From: Pseudomonas sp. Q1-7
GTDB lineage: Bacteria; Pseudomonadota; Gammaproteobacteria; Pseudomonadales; Pseudomonadaceae
Length of the DNA: 64,000 nucleotides
Assembly (NCBI RefSeq): GCF_028010285.1
Contig: NZ_CP116304.1
Coordinates: 137,501-201,500 of the forward strand
Direction of reading: 5' to 3'
The translations under genes and the position numbers were made by a program. A model generated the notes under the pieces. It was not told the origin of the DNA. It searched no databases and saw only the letters and a list, made by a program, of their open reading frames with translations. Each line of letters starts with the position of its first letter. Position 1 is the stretch's first letter. Shown here in pieces: positions 36,337 to 44,805 of this stretch.

Positions 36337-37077
36337 TTACCAGCGTTCGATCCAGGGGCGCAGGTCCAGCTCGAACGTCCAGGCGTCGCGCGGCTGGCTG
36401 TGCAGGTACCAGTAGTTCTCGGCGATGTGCTCCGGGTCGAGGATGCCGTCCTGGTCTTTCAGCGCATAGCGCTCGGGGAAGCTATCGCGGATGAATGCGG
36501 TGTCGATGGCGCCATCCACCACCACGTGGGCGACGTGGATGTTCCGTGGCCCCAGTTCGCGCGCCATGCTCTGGGCGAGGGCGCGGATGCCGTGCTTGGC
36601 CCCGGCGAAGGCGGCAAAGCCGGCGGCGCCACGCAGGCCGGCGGTGGCACCGGTGAAGAGGATGGTGCCGCGCTCGCGGGTGACCATGCGCCTGGCCACC
36701 GCCTGGCTGGTGAGGAAGCCGGAGAAGCAGGCCATCTCCCAGATCTTGAAGTACTTGCGCGCGGTTTCTTCGAGGATGCTGCAGGGCACGTTGGCGCCGA
36801 TGTTGAAGACGAAGGCTTCGATCGGGCCGATGTCGCGCTCGATGGTTTCCACCAGCTCGGCGACGTCCTCTTCCTTGCGCGCATCGGAGCCGAAGCCGTG
36901 GGCTTCGCCGCCTTCGGCGCGAATGGCGTCCACCAGGGGCTGCAATTTGTCGGCGCTGCGCCGGGTCACGCAGGCGACGAAGCCCTCGCGGGCGAAACGC
37001 CGGGCAATGGCGCCGCCGGTGGCATCGCCTGCGCCAATCACCAGTACGACTTTCTTCTTGTTCGTGTCGTTAGCCAT
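36337..37077 (-). CDS. SDR-family oxidoreductase with non-canonical active site
   Basis: 246 residues with the short-chain dehydrogenase fold: cofactor segment VIGAGDATGGAIARRF and FNIGANVPCSI for the NNAG position. The catalytic YxxxK is replaced by Phe157-Ala-Gly-Ala-Lys161 (AAFAGAKHG), and the usual catalytic serine position reads FTGATAG. The usual TGxxxGxG is also altered (GDATGGA). It may be a non-catalytic or altered-mechanism member of a conserved subfamily. Start at the ATG behind AAAGGTG; a GTG three codons earlier is an alternative. It is divergent from the TetR gene. Confidence 0.85.
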   Translation of the reverse strand: MANDTNKKKVVLVIGAGDATGGAIARRFAREGFVACVTRRSADKLQPLVDAIRAEGGEAHGFGSDARKEEDVAELVETIERDIGPIEAFVFNIGANVPCSILEETARKYFKIWEMACFSGFLTSQAVARRMVTRERGTILFTGATAGLRGAAGFAAFAGAKHGIRALAQSMARELGPRNIHVAHVVVDGAIDTAFIRDSFPERYALKDQDGILDPEHIAENYWYLHSQPRDAWTFELDLRPWIERW

Positions 37078-37091
37078 GCTGTTCACCTTTT

Positions 37092-37121
37092 GCTGAACGG
37101 TCGTTAGCTGAACGGACGTTA
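37092..37121. promoter_or_regulatory. 15-bp tandem repeat, probable TetR operator
   Basis: GCTGAACGGTCGTTA is followed directly by GCTGAACGGACGTTA (one mismatch) in the gap between the divergent SDR and TetR genes. Each unit contains a near-palindrome (AACGGTCGTT). Two adjacent units fit cooperative binding of a TetR dimer pair. Confidence 0.65.
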
Positions 37122-37165
37122 TGCTACGCTCGGCAACGCGTCAAGCCAGTCCAGCGGAGGTCGTC

Positions 37166-37738
37166 GTGCGTTACTCAGCCACCCACAAGGAAGAAACCCG
37201 GCAGAAGCTGTTGGAAAGCAGCGGTGCCATCGCCAAGCGCGGCGGCTTCTCCACCACGGGCGTGGACGGCCTGATGAAGGCCATCGGCCTGACCGGCGGC
37301 GCCTTCTACAGCCACTTTCCGTCGAAGAACGACCTGTTCACCGCCATCGTCCAGCGCGAGCTGTCGCAGAGCCTGATCGGCCACGTCGCCCGTGGCGAAG
37401 GTTTTTGCCGCGACAAGCTGGAGCGTTGCCTCGACCATTACCTGAGCATGACCCATCTGCAGTGTCCCGACACGGGGTGCGCCATTCCCGCCCTCGGCGC
37501 GGAGATCGCCCGCGCCGAGCTCTCCGTACGCGAGGAAGCCGAACACTGGATGCTGCAGTTGCAACAGGCCTGGGCGGAAATCCTGGAGGACGGCGAACTG
37601 GCCTGGGCACTGATCGTCCAATGCGTCGGCGCCGTCGTCGTGGCGCGCATGCTGGCCCGGGAAGAGACCCAGGCCGAGGTGTTGGCGGCCAGCCGCGGAT
37701 TCATCAGCCAGGTGCTGGACGATCGTCTAGAGGAATGA
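37166..37738 (+). CDS. TetR-family transcriptional regulator
   Basis: 190 residues. The N-terminal HTH reads EETRQKLLESSGAIAKRGGF, with STTGVDGLMKAIGLTGGAFY and SHFPSKNDLFTAIV as the typical TetR/AcrR recognition segment. The start is GTG after a perfect GGAGG. It is divergent from the SDR-isomerase operon with a tandem operator-like repeat between, so it probably represses that operon and itself. Confidence 0.88.
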   Translation: MRYSATHKEETRQKLLESSGAIAKRGGFSTTGVDGLMKAIGLTGGAFYSHFPSKNDLFTAIVQRELSQSLIGHVARGEGFCRDKLERCLDHYLSMTHLQCPDTGCAIPALGAEIARAELSVREEAEHWMLQLQQAWAEILEDGELAWALIVQCVGAVVVARMLAREETQAEVLAASRGFISQVLDDRLEE

Positions 37739-38647
37739 CTGTTCCGCGCAGACGCTGAGGATCTGCTCCCGCAGCCAGATGTTCGCCGGGTCCTGGTCGA
37801 AGGGCTGCGCCCAGAGCATTTCCAGGGAGAAGCTTGGCAGGTTGGGCAGCGGATCGACGGCGGTGCGGGCATCGCCGAGCCGTTCGTGCACCCGCGCCGG
37901 CAGCACCAGCAGCAGGTCGCTGGCGGGAATCAGCTGCAAGGCGGCCAGGTAGTTGTTGGTGCGCGCGGCGATCTGCCGGCTGCGGCCCTGCTGCTGCAGC
38001 CAGCCATCGATCATGTTGCGCTCGGAATCCCAGGGCGTGGGAAACACCTGGCGGCGGGCGCAGAAGGATTCCAGGTCCTCCACCGGCGCGCTGCCGGCGG
38101 CGCGCACGCAGAGCAGGTCGTCCTTGAGCAGGGCCAGGCTGATCAGGCCGGGGTGGGCGCGATGCTGGTGCGGGCCGAAGCCCAGGGCCAGGTCCAGCTC
38201 GCCGTGCACCAGCGCCTCGGCGGGAATCTCGCGGCCCAGGCGCTGCACGTCCAGGCTCACCGGATAGCCCGCAGCGCCCAGGCGCCGCAGCAGCGGCGGC
38301 AGGATCAGCAGTTCGAAATACTCCGGCGCGCACAGGCGGAAGGTGCGCGGCGCCTGGCTCGGGTCGAAGGCGCTGGCCTCGCTGAAGCAGGTGTTCACCA
38401 GGTCCACCATGGACCGCGCATGGGGGCGCATGGCCTGGGCCTTGCGGGTGGGCTGCATGCCGCTGCGGGTGGCGATGAAGAGTTCGTCGGCGAAGCTGCT
38501 GCGCAGTTTCTTCAGGCTGTAGCTGACGCTGGAGGCGCTGAGGTTGAGCACCTCCGCCACGTCGCCCAGGTGCTGGCGCTCGTAGATTTCAAGGAAGACC
38601 AGCAGGTCCTGGATGTCGATCTTGCGCAGTCCATTGGCGAGCAGCAT
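37727..38647 (-). CDS. LysR-family transcriptional regulator
   Basis: 306 residues: a winged helix (LRKIDIQDLLVFLEIYERQH ... LNLSASSVSYSLKKLR) and an effector domain with RLCAPEYFELLILPPLLRRL. The reading frame is open for another 1 kb upstream, but that part is antisense to the EamA gene and not coding. It ends overlapping the TetR stop on the other strand by a few bases. The upstream neighbour on the same strand is the EamA transporter gene, about 60 bp away. Confidence 0.85.
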   Translation of the reverse strand: MLLANGLRKIDIQDLLVFLEIYERQHLGDVAEVLNLSASSVSYSLKKLRSSFADELFIATRSGMQPTRKAQAMRPHARSMVDLVNTCFSEASAFDPSQAPRTFRLCAPEYFELLILPPLLRRLGAAGYPVSLDVQRLGREIPAEALVHGELDLALGFGPHQHRAHPGLISLALLKDDLLCVRAAGSAPVEDLESFCARRQVFPTPWDSERNMIDGWLQQQGRSRQIAARTNNYLAALQLIPASDLLLVLPARVHERLGDARTAVDPLPNLPSFSLEMLWAQPFDQDPANIWLREQILSVCAEQSFL

Positions 38648-38709
38648 GACAGGGTTCCATTGGGCGGGAGCGCCCATCAGAACCCGTGCCGGTCGCCATG
38701 GCAAGCCAG

Positions 38710-39612
38710 TCAGGCCGGCACCGTTCGCGCCGGGCTGAGGCGCGCCAGCCAGGCCATGCCGGACAGGATCAGCAGCGCCCCGGCCCAGGCCGCCGGCGCC
38801 GGGACCTGCTGCAGCCAGAAGCTTTGCAGCAACAGGGCGAACAGGCCGCTCAGGTAGCTGTAGGCGATCACCGTGGCCGGCGGCAGCCAGCGGATGGCCC
38901 GGTGCAGCAGCCAGAAGGTGGCCAGGGTGGCGGTCAGCGCCAGGTAGAGCAACCAGCCGATATCCCGCAGGGCGATGCCTTCCAGGCCATCCCAGCGCTG
39001 GCCGAGGGTGCTCGCCAGGGCCAGCAGCAGGCCGCCTGTCAGCAGGTTGCCGCACGCCAGGGAGGCGGCGCTGCGGTCCCCGCCGAGCCAGGGTTTCAAG
39101 CGTTGGCTGAGCGGTCCGTAGAGGGCCATGGCCAGGCAGCCGATGCCATAGAGGCCATAGGCGTAGGCGTCGAAGTGGGCATTGTCGAGGCCGAGCAGCG
39201 CCAGCGCGCCGAGGGCGGCGACCAGGGTCGGCCACAAGCGTTGCAGCACCGGTTTGCCCAGCAGCAGGCGTTCGCCGCCGAGGGTCAGCAGCGGCACGCT
39301 GACATAGAGCAGCGCGGTGTCCAGCGCCTTGGTGTGCTTCAGCGCCTCGAACAGGCTGCCGAAGTACGTGGCCAGCAGGCCGCCCAGGACGATGTGCGCC
39401 AGCAGGGCCCGCGCGCTCGGCGGGCCGGGGCGGCGCAGCAGCAGGACCGGCAGGAACAGGCTGCCGGAGAGGAGCAGGCGCAGCGCGGTCAGTGGCAGGG
39501 CGTCGAGGGACGGGTTGACCTCGGCAGCGGCGAAGAACGACAGCGCCACCAGCAACGCCCAGAGCAGCATCGAGGCGTGGGCGGTGAGGCCGGGAGAAAG
39601 GGTCTGGCGCAT
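38710..39612 (-). CDS. EamA/DMT-family transporter
   Basis: 300 residues with ten hydrophobic segments in two five-span repeats, typical of drug/metabolite exporters (RhaT/EamA). The start codon follows a GGAG site and a hydrophobic N-terminal SPGLTAHASMLLWALLVALS. It lies just upstream of the LysR gene on the same strand and may be regulated by it. Exported substrate unknown. Confidence 0.83.
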   Translation of the reverse strand: MRQTLSPGLTAHASMLLWALLVALSFFAAAEVNPSLDALPLTALRLLLSGSLFLPVLLLRRPGPPSARALLAHIVLGGLLATYFGSLFEALKHTKALDTALLYVSVPLLTLGGERLLLGKPVLQRLWPTLVAALGALALLGLDNAHFDAYAYGLYGIGCLAMALYGPLSQRLKPWLGGDRSAASLACGNLLTGGLLLALASTLGQRWDGLEGIALRDIGWLLYLALTATLATFWLLHRAIRWLPPATVIAYSYLSGLFALLLQSFWLQQVPAPAAWAGALLILSGMAWLARLSPARTVPA

Positions 39613-39755
39613 TGTAGGGCTCCTTCCGTGTGCAGGTCGCCATTGCGCCAGCGCGGCGAGTGCGCGGCAAATCAGAAACCCGGTCGTGCAATCGGGAAAT
39701 TCAATTGCACGCCATGGAGCTAGAGTTATCCGCATTCCCCGTCGAGGTGTCCGCC

Positions 39756-40679
39756 GTGGTTCAGTCTCTCTCGTTCCGTGCCGCCTGGGCCGGTCTCGCG
39801 ACCTTGCTGCTGGTGTCCCCGGTCCAGGCTGATGCCCTGGCCGCCGCCAGCCGCGCGAGCCTGCTGGAGGACAGCCATTTCCTTCGCGACGCCGCCTCCG
39901 AGCGCATCCAGCAAATCCGCTTCTCCTTCCGCGAGCCGCCGCTGGACGAGGGGCAAACGCCCGCGTGGCTTCGCGCCTTCGGCAGCCACGGCTCGGTGGA
40001 TGCCGACCACCGCGCGCCGCGCCGCGAACGGGATATCGGTGGCCTGCTGCTGGGCAGCGAACGCAAGCTGGGGACCTGGCTGGTGGGCGGAATGGGTGGC
40101 TATTCGGCGAGTCGGGTGGCAGTGCCGGGCATGGACGCGGATATCCACAGCCTGCACCTGGGGGCCTATGCCGGAACCAAGATCTACAACCAGATCGGCG
40201 TGAAGCTGGGCGTCGCCTGGAGCGACCATGACGGCGATCACGCCGTTGCCGACGCGAACGAGGGCCAGCTGTTCGGCGAACTCAGCTATTCCCTGGACTT
40301 CCGCGATTTCTCCGTCGAAGGCTTCAGCGAGCTGGCCTACGTGCGGCTGGACAGCGACGCTGTCGGCGATCTCGGCAGCCAGCGTGACGAGATCGGCTAC
40401 AGCACCTTCGGTCTGCGAGGCACCACGCGCTTCGAACTGGCGTCGGGGCGCCGGCTCACCGCAAGGATCACCTCGGGTTGGCGGCATGCCTACAGCGACA
40501 GCCGTCTGGAGGATGCAAGCGGCGCTTCCGTGGCGCTGACCGACGACGCCTTCCGCCTGGACATCGGGCTGGACTACCAACTCACCGAGCAGGCCTACGC
40601 CGGGCTCTTCTACAACGGTACCTATGCCGAGGATGCCCGCGACAATGGTGCGACGGTGCGGGTGAGCCTGAGGTTTTGA
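39756..40679 (+). CDS. Autotransporter beta-barrel protein with almost no passenger
   Basis: 307 residues. A signal peptide (VQSLSFRAAWAGLATLLLVS...VQA/DALA) is followed by only about 50 residues before an autotransporter beta-domain that fills the rest. The barrel shows GGMGGYSASRVAVPGMDADI, KIYNQIGVKLGVAWSDHDGD and FSELAYVRLDS, and ends VRVSLRF, the required C-terminal aromatic. Start is GTG behind CGAGGTG. Normal autotransporters carry a large passenger (EstA-type hydrolase), so this is either a degenerate gene or a deliberately passenger-less outer-membrane barrel. Confidence 0.75.
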   Translation: MVQSLSFRAAWAGLATLLLVSPVQADALAAASRASLLEDSHFLRDAASERIQQIRFSFREPPLDEGQTPAWLRAFGSHGSVDADHRAPRRERDIGGLLLGSERKLGTWLVGGMGGYSASRVAVPGMDADIHSLHLGAYAGTKIYNQIGVKLGVAWSDHDGDHAVADANEGQLFGELSYSLDFRDFSVEGFSELAYVRLDSDAVGDLGSQRDEIGYSTFGLRGTTRFELASGRRLTARITSGWRHAYSDSRLEDASGASVALTDDAFRLDIGLDYQLTEQAYAGLFYNGTYAEDARDNGATVRVSLRF

Positions 40680-40698
40680 GGGGGCGGACGAGGCGCGT

Positions 40699-40793
40699 TG
40701 TGGGAGCGAATTCATTCGCGATGCAGGCCGAAGGCCTGCTGTTCTCGGCTAGGGGCCGCTTTGCGGCCATTCGCGAATGAATTCGCTCCTACA
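40699..40793. repeat. REP-like inverted repeat
   Basis: The left arm TGTGGGAGCGAATTCATTCG and the right arm CGAATGAATTCGCTCCTACA are near-perfect inverted copies about 50 bp apart, with GC-rich hairpins between. Similar units occur at 60037-60134 and 62721-62785, so this is a dispersed intergenic family in this genome. Confidence 0.85.
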
Positions 40794-40814
40794 GGGAAGG
40801 AGCCGGCGGCCGGT

Positions 40815-40979
40815 TCAGATCTCCTGCATATCGAAGTCGCCCTTGCCGACCCCGCAATCCGGGCACACCCAGTCGTCCGGCACGTCGGCCCAGGGCGTGC
40901 CGGCCGGGATGCCCTCGTCGGGCCAGCCCTTGGTTTCGTCGTAGATCAGGCCGCAGACCACACAAATCCAGGTTTTCAT
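40815..40979 (-). CDS. rubA: Rubredoxin
   Basis: A 54-residue one-iron electron carrier. The two CxxC knuckles are present (Cys6/Cys9 in WICVVCGLIYD and Cys39/Cys42 in WVCPDCGVGK), spaced as in Pseudomonas RubA. It lies 96 bp downstream of the desaturase gene on the same strand and may donate electrons to it. Rubredoxins usually serve alkane monooxygenase (AlkB), but no AlkB gene is in the window. Confidence 0.93.
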   Translation of the reverse strand: MKTWICVVCGLIYDETKGWPDEGIPAGTPWADVPDDWVCPDCGVGKGDFDMQEI

Positions 40980-41075
40980 GACGCTACCTCTTGCTTGCAG
41001 CTGTGCTCGGGGAAGGCGCGCGCCCGGCGGCGCGCGATGTCGCGATCATAGGGGCGGCGATGCGCCGCCTGCTCC

Positions 41076-42149
41076 CTAACCAAGGGTGGGTTGCACCGCG
41101 CGGGCAGCCGGCTGGCGCTTCGGATGCCAGCGGTTGGCGCGGGCGAAGGTGCCAAAGTCGTTGAAGCGCACGCCCATCTCGCGCATCACCTTGTGCGCCA
41201 CGGACGCGGTCATCTGGCGGATGTAGAAGGGCTCCTTGACCACGAAGTGGTGGATGGCGTGGGTGCTGCCGAAGTTGAAGCAGAAGACCTGCAGCGGCCA
41301 CAGCCACCAGGGGTTGAGCACCTGGGTCTGCTGGATCACGTTGCCCGGCTCGACATCGCCGTAGTAGTGCATGTTGGAGCTGACGAAGTGCAGGCAGAAG
41401 GTCCGCAGGACGTTCGGACCCACCAGCACGACCACCGCGCTGTCGATGACCGACATCAGCTCCAGGGTGCCCGCCGCCCAGGCGATGGGCGCTCCAAGGG
41501 CCGAGGCCAGCGCGTCGATGGCGTGGAAGCCGAGGAACAGGTACCAGGCGCCCCAGTTCAGCAGCGCCAACGGCGCGTACACCTTGAGGGTGCGCGCCAG
41601 GATGCTGCGCTTCTGCGCCCAGGTTTTCGCCCGGCCCACGCGGATCAGCGACGACATGATGTTGTCGCCCACCATCAGCAGGCGCGCCAGGCCCCAGGGT
41701 TCGCCGTTGGTGATGGCGCGCTCCTCCAGGTCGGCCTCGGTGCCGGACACCTTGTGGTGGGTGAGGTGCAGGTGGCGGCGCACCCAGGGGTTGATGGTGC
41801 TCGGCCGCGCCAGCCAGACCAGCGCCATCATCAGGTTGTGGGGCACCTTGCGCTTGCGGAAGTACATGCTGTGGATCAGGTCGTGTTCCAGCTCGTGGGT
41901 CAGCGAGGCGAAGCAGGCGTTGAGCAGCAGGCACGCCCACCAGGCGAGCTGGTCATTCAAGTAGAGCAGGGCGGAGCCGACCATCCCCGTCAGAGCGAAG
42001 GCGAGAATGCCGGTACCGATGGCGTCCTGGTGCCGCAACAGCGGGTAGCGCTGGCGCAGCGCGTCGCCATGGGCCATCACCACTTCGCGAATATGGGCCG
42101 ATCGTTGCTGGTCATTCAGCAGGGGGGGACTTGCGGGCGTGCGCGACAT
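41076..42149 (-). CDS. Membrane fatty acid desaturase/hydroxylase (di-iron)
   Basis: 357 residues, polytopic. The three histidine clusters of the membrane di-iron desaturase family are present: THELEHDLIHSMYF, RHLHLTHHKVSG and STHAIHHFVV. A long open frame extends upstream over the AraC gene but is antisense there. The start ATG follows AGGATGG and precedes SRTPASPPLLND. Substrate (fatty acyl, alkane or other lipid) is not defined; the rubredoxin gene immediately downstream is a likely electron donor. Confidence 0.82.
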   Translation of the reverse strand: MSRTPASPPLLNDQQRSAHIREVVMAHGDALRQRYPLLRHQDAIGTGILAFALTGMVGSALLYLNDQLAWWACLLLNACFASLTHELEHDLIHSMYFRKRKVPHNLMMALVWLARPSTINPWVRRHLHLTHHKVSGTEADLEERAITNGEPWGLARLLMVGDNIMSSLIRVGRAKTWAQKRSILARTLKVYAPLALLNWGAWYLFLGFHAIDALASALGAPIAWAAGTLELMSVIDSAVVVLVGPNVLRTFCLHFVSSNMHYYGDVEPGNVIQQTQVLNPWWLWPLQVFCFNFGSTHAIHHFVVKEPFYIRQMTASVAHKVMREMGVRFNDFGTFARANRWHPKRQPAARAVQPTLG

Positions 42150-42248
42150 GCTTCCATCCTCTTGTTGACGATGGACGTACTCTGCCGCCGAAGGCCGGCA
42201 CCGCGCCCGACCGTGCATGCCAACCTGTTGACCGGACGCGCCAATCCC

Positions 42249-43256
42249 ATGAGCGAACCGACCACCCTCGCCAGTTGGACCCGCGCACTGCGCAAGCAGT
42301 TGGACGCGCTCGGCCTGGATGCCACCGACCTGTGTCGCCAGGCCCAGCTGGACCCGACGCTGATGGACGACCCCAACGCGCGTTACCCGCTGTCCGCCAC
42401 CACCCGCCTTTGGCAACTGGCGGTGCAAGCCAGCGGCGACCCGGCCCTGGGCCTGAAGATTTCCACCTACGTCAGCCCCACCACCTTCCATGCCCTGGGC
42501 TATGCACTGGTGGCCAGCGCCAGCCTGCGGGACGTGTTCGAACGCATCGTGCGCTATCACCAGGTGGTCAGCGACGCGCTGGAACTGGACCTCAGCCGCC
42601 AGGGCGACCGCTACCTGTTCCGCCTGCGGGTACGCGCCGACGGCGTCGAGCCCGCTCCCGAAGCGGTGGATGCCTTCGCCGCCATCTATGTGCGGACATG
42701 CCGCAATCGCATCGGCCGTGACTACGCGCCCCTGGCCGTACACCTGCGCCGCCCGCCGCCGGCGGATGCGCAGCCCTGGCACCAGGTGTTCCGCGCGCCC
42801 CTGGTGTTCGGCGCCGAGGAAAACCTGCTGGAGTTCGCGGTGGAGGATTTCGAACGGCCGCTGGAAGACGCCAATGCCGAGCTGGCCGAGCACAACGAGG
42901 CGGTGCTCAAGCGCACCCTGGAGCAACTGCAGCAACCCACCTGGTCACGCAAGGTGCGCGCCTGCCTGGAGGCCCAACTGCCCCATGGCGAGCCGTCCGC
43001 CGAGCGCATCGCGAACACCCTGCACCTCAGCCTGCGCAGCCTGCAGCGGCACCTGGCGGACGAGGGCTGCAGCTACGAGCAACTTCTCGGTGAGACCCGC
43101 CAGGCCCTGGCGCTGGTGCATATGCGCGATCCGCGCTGCTCCATCAGCGAGATCGCCTACCTGCTCGGTTTCGCTGATACCAGCAGCTTCAGCCGCGCCT
43201 TCAAGCGCTGGACCGGGCAGAGCCCGAGCCAGTACCGGGAGAATCTGCCGCGCTGA
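42249..43256 (+). CDS. AraC-family transcriptional regulator
   Basis: 335 residues. The N-terminal domain (LARQAQLDPTLMDD-like region, DPALGLKISTYVSPTTFHAL) matches the arabinose-binding-type/OruR-like sensing domain. The C-terminal pair of helices is HTH_18: RIANTLHLSLRSLQRHLADE and ISEIAYLLGFADTSSFSRAF. It is divergent from the desaturase-rubredoxin operon, with a 100-bp gap, and is the likely regulator of that operon in response to a fatty acid or hydrocarbon. The start could be a few codons upstream. Confidence 0.85.
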   Translation: MSEPTTLASWTRALRKQLDALGLDATDLCRQAQLDPTLMDDPNARYPLSATTRLWQLAVQASGDPALGLKISTYVSPTTFHALGYALVASASLRDVFERIVRYHQVVSDALELDLSRQGDRYLFRLRVRADGVEPAPEAVDAFAAIYVRTCRNRIGRDYAPLAVHLRRPPPADAQPWHQVFRAPLVFGAEENLLEFAVEDFERPLEDANAELAEHNEAVLKRTLEQLQQPTWSRKVRACLEAQLPHGEPSAERIANTLHLSLRSLQRHLADEGCSYEQLLGETRQALALVHMRDPRCSISEIAYLLGFADTSSFSRAFKRWTGQSPSQYRENLPR

Positions 43257-43342
43257 GTCTGGTCGCGCGCATTTGTGGGGGGATGGCGCTTTTCCATCCA
43301 CCATCACTCCAGGGCCGGTGAGTCGATGGTGCGTGATCCACC

Positions 43343-44038
43343 CTAGGGTTTGCCGTTGGCCGCGCGCTTGAGCCGTTCGGGGTCGAGGATTTCGATCTCG
43401 CCATAGTTCAGGCGCAAGGCACCCTGGGCTTCCAGGTCCTTGAGGATCTGGTTGGTGGTCTGGCGGGAGATCGCCAGCATCATCGCCAGCTGTTCCTGGG
43501 CCAGGTGGATGTTCCGCCGCTGACCGGTGCTGCCGCCGTAGCCCTCGGCGATCATCAACAGCCGCCGGGCCAGGCGCTGGGGCGCCGGCAGCAGGCTCAT
43601 CTCCTCCAGGGCGATGAAGGTCAGGCGCAGCTTCTGGCTCATCAGCAGGGCCACGTCGCGCCAGTGCTCCGGCCGCTGCTGCAGCAGCACCAGCAGGGCC
43701 GCCTGAGGCAGGTGGAGCAGGCTGACCTGGCCTTCGGCGAAGGCATCGTGGGTGCGTGGCTGGCCGTCGAACAGGGAGATTTCGCCGAACCAGTGGGGCG
43801 GTTCCACCAGCACCAGCAAGGCTTCCTTGCCGCTCTCGCTGAGGCTGCCGACGCGGATCGCGCCTTCCAGCACCGCATAGAGCCCGCAGGGCGGGTCGCC
43901 ACGGCGGAACAGCCGCTGGCCGGGCGTGAGCCGGCGCAGCTGGGCCATGGCCAGGAGCTCGTCCTGCAACGCCGCCGGCAACTGGCTGAACCATTGGCCG
44001 GTGAGCAGGAGGTCGCGCAGGTGCTTGAATTCAGTCAT
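43343..44038 (-). CDS. Crp/Fnr-family transcriptional regulator
   Basis: 231 residues: a cyclic-nucleotide-binding-like beta-roll (GQRLFRRGDPPCGLYAVLEG, VEPPHWFGEISLFDG) and a C-terminal winged helix (HLAQEQLAMMLAISRQTTNQ). No cysteine cluster of Fnr is visible, so it is not an oxygen sensor of that kind. Genes on both sides are transcribed away from or toward it without obvious coupling; targets are unknown. Confidence 0.85.
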   Translation of the reverse strand: MTEFKHLRDLLLTGQWFSQLPAALQDELLAMAQLRRLTPGQRLFRRGDPPCGLYAVLEGAIRVGSLSESGKEALLVLVEPPHWFGEISLFDGQPRTHDAFAEGQVSLLHLPQAALLVLLQQRPEHWRDVALLMSQKLRLTFIALEEMSLLPAPQRLARRLLMIAEGYGGSTGQRRNIHLAQEQLAMMLAISRQTTNQILKDLEAQGALRLNYGEIEILDPERLKRAANGKP

Positions 44039-44122
44039 GGGCTTTGTCGGCTAGCTGACAGAGGTGATGTAGGGCATGGCGCCATTATCGGCGCAACTGC
44101 CTGCAAACCCGAGGACACAACA

Positions 44123-44647
44123 ATGAAAACGCTCGTCGATCAACTTGGAAAGTACGCCGAGTACCACCGCGACCGCCGCAATATCGCCACCCACTTCGTC
44201 GGTATCCCGCTGATCGTGGTTGCGGTCGCCGTGCTGTTGTCGCGGCCGGGCTTCGAGGCCTTTGGCCTGTGGCTGTCGCCGGCGGCGTTGGTCGGCCTGG
44301 TGTCGGCGCTCTATTACGTCCGCCTCGACCTGCGCTACGGCCTGGTAATGGCCGTGCTGCTCGCCCTCAGCCTGTGGACGGGCGCAGCCCTCGCCGTGCA
44401 GGCCACCGCCGCCTGGCTCGGCGCCGGGCTGGGGATGTTCGTGGTGGGCTGGGTGATCCAGTTCGTCGGCCACTACTACGAAGGGCGCAAACCGGCCTTC
44501 GTCGACGACCTCGCCGGGCTGATCATCGGGCCGCTGTTCGTGGTGGCCGAGCTGGGCTTCCTGCTGGGGCTGCGCAAGGAAGTGGAGCGTGCGGTGGACG
44601 CTCATGCCGGCCCGACCTGCATCCGCGACAAGAAGGCGACGATCTGA
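44123..44647 (+). CDS. DUF962 / Mpo1-family membrane protein
   Basis: 174 residues with four or more hydrophobic segments. RRNIATHFVGIPLIVVAVAV and VIQFVGHYYEGRKPAFVDDL carry the conserved histidines of the DUF962 family, whose yeast member Mpo1 is an iron-dependent 2-hydroxy-fatty-acid dioxygenase. The start ATG follows GAGGA; long upstream reading frames are antisense to the Crp gene. Confidence 0.85.
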   Translation: MKTLVDQLGKYAEYHRDRRNIATHFVGIPLIVVAVAVLLSRPGFEAFGLWLSPAALVGLVSALYYVRLDLRYGLVMAVLLALSLWTGAALAVQATAAWLGAGLGMFVVGWVIQFVGHYYEGRKPAFVDDLAGLIIGPLFVVAELGFLLGLRKEVERAVDAHAGPTCIRDKKATI

Positions 44648-44805
44648 GTGATGCCCCCTCTCCCACCGGGAGTGGGGGTCTTGCGTGGAACAGGCTGGTA
44701 AGCCCGGATGCAATCCGGGAGCGGCGGCGGGACTTTCCTGGATTTCATCCAGGCTCTGCTAACTACCCAGCGCTACCTTCGCGAGTCAAGTCACTCCCAC
44801 GCTCC
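44648..44805. other. Gap with short inverted repeats
   Basis: The gap holds the short inverted repeat CCCGGATGCAATCCGGG and a second small hairpin (CCTGGATTTCATCCAGG); no gene is seen. Both are typical of the short REP-like units scattered in Pseudomonas gaps. Confidence 0.5.

Noticed and set aside
38648-39691. Upstream extension of the LysR frame to 654 residues
   Set aside because: The extra N-terminal sequence is an out-of-frame shadow of the EamA gene; the LysR domain begins at the ATG at 38647.
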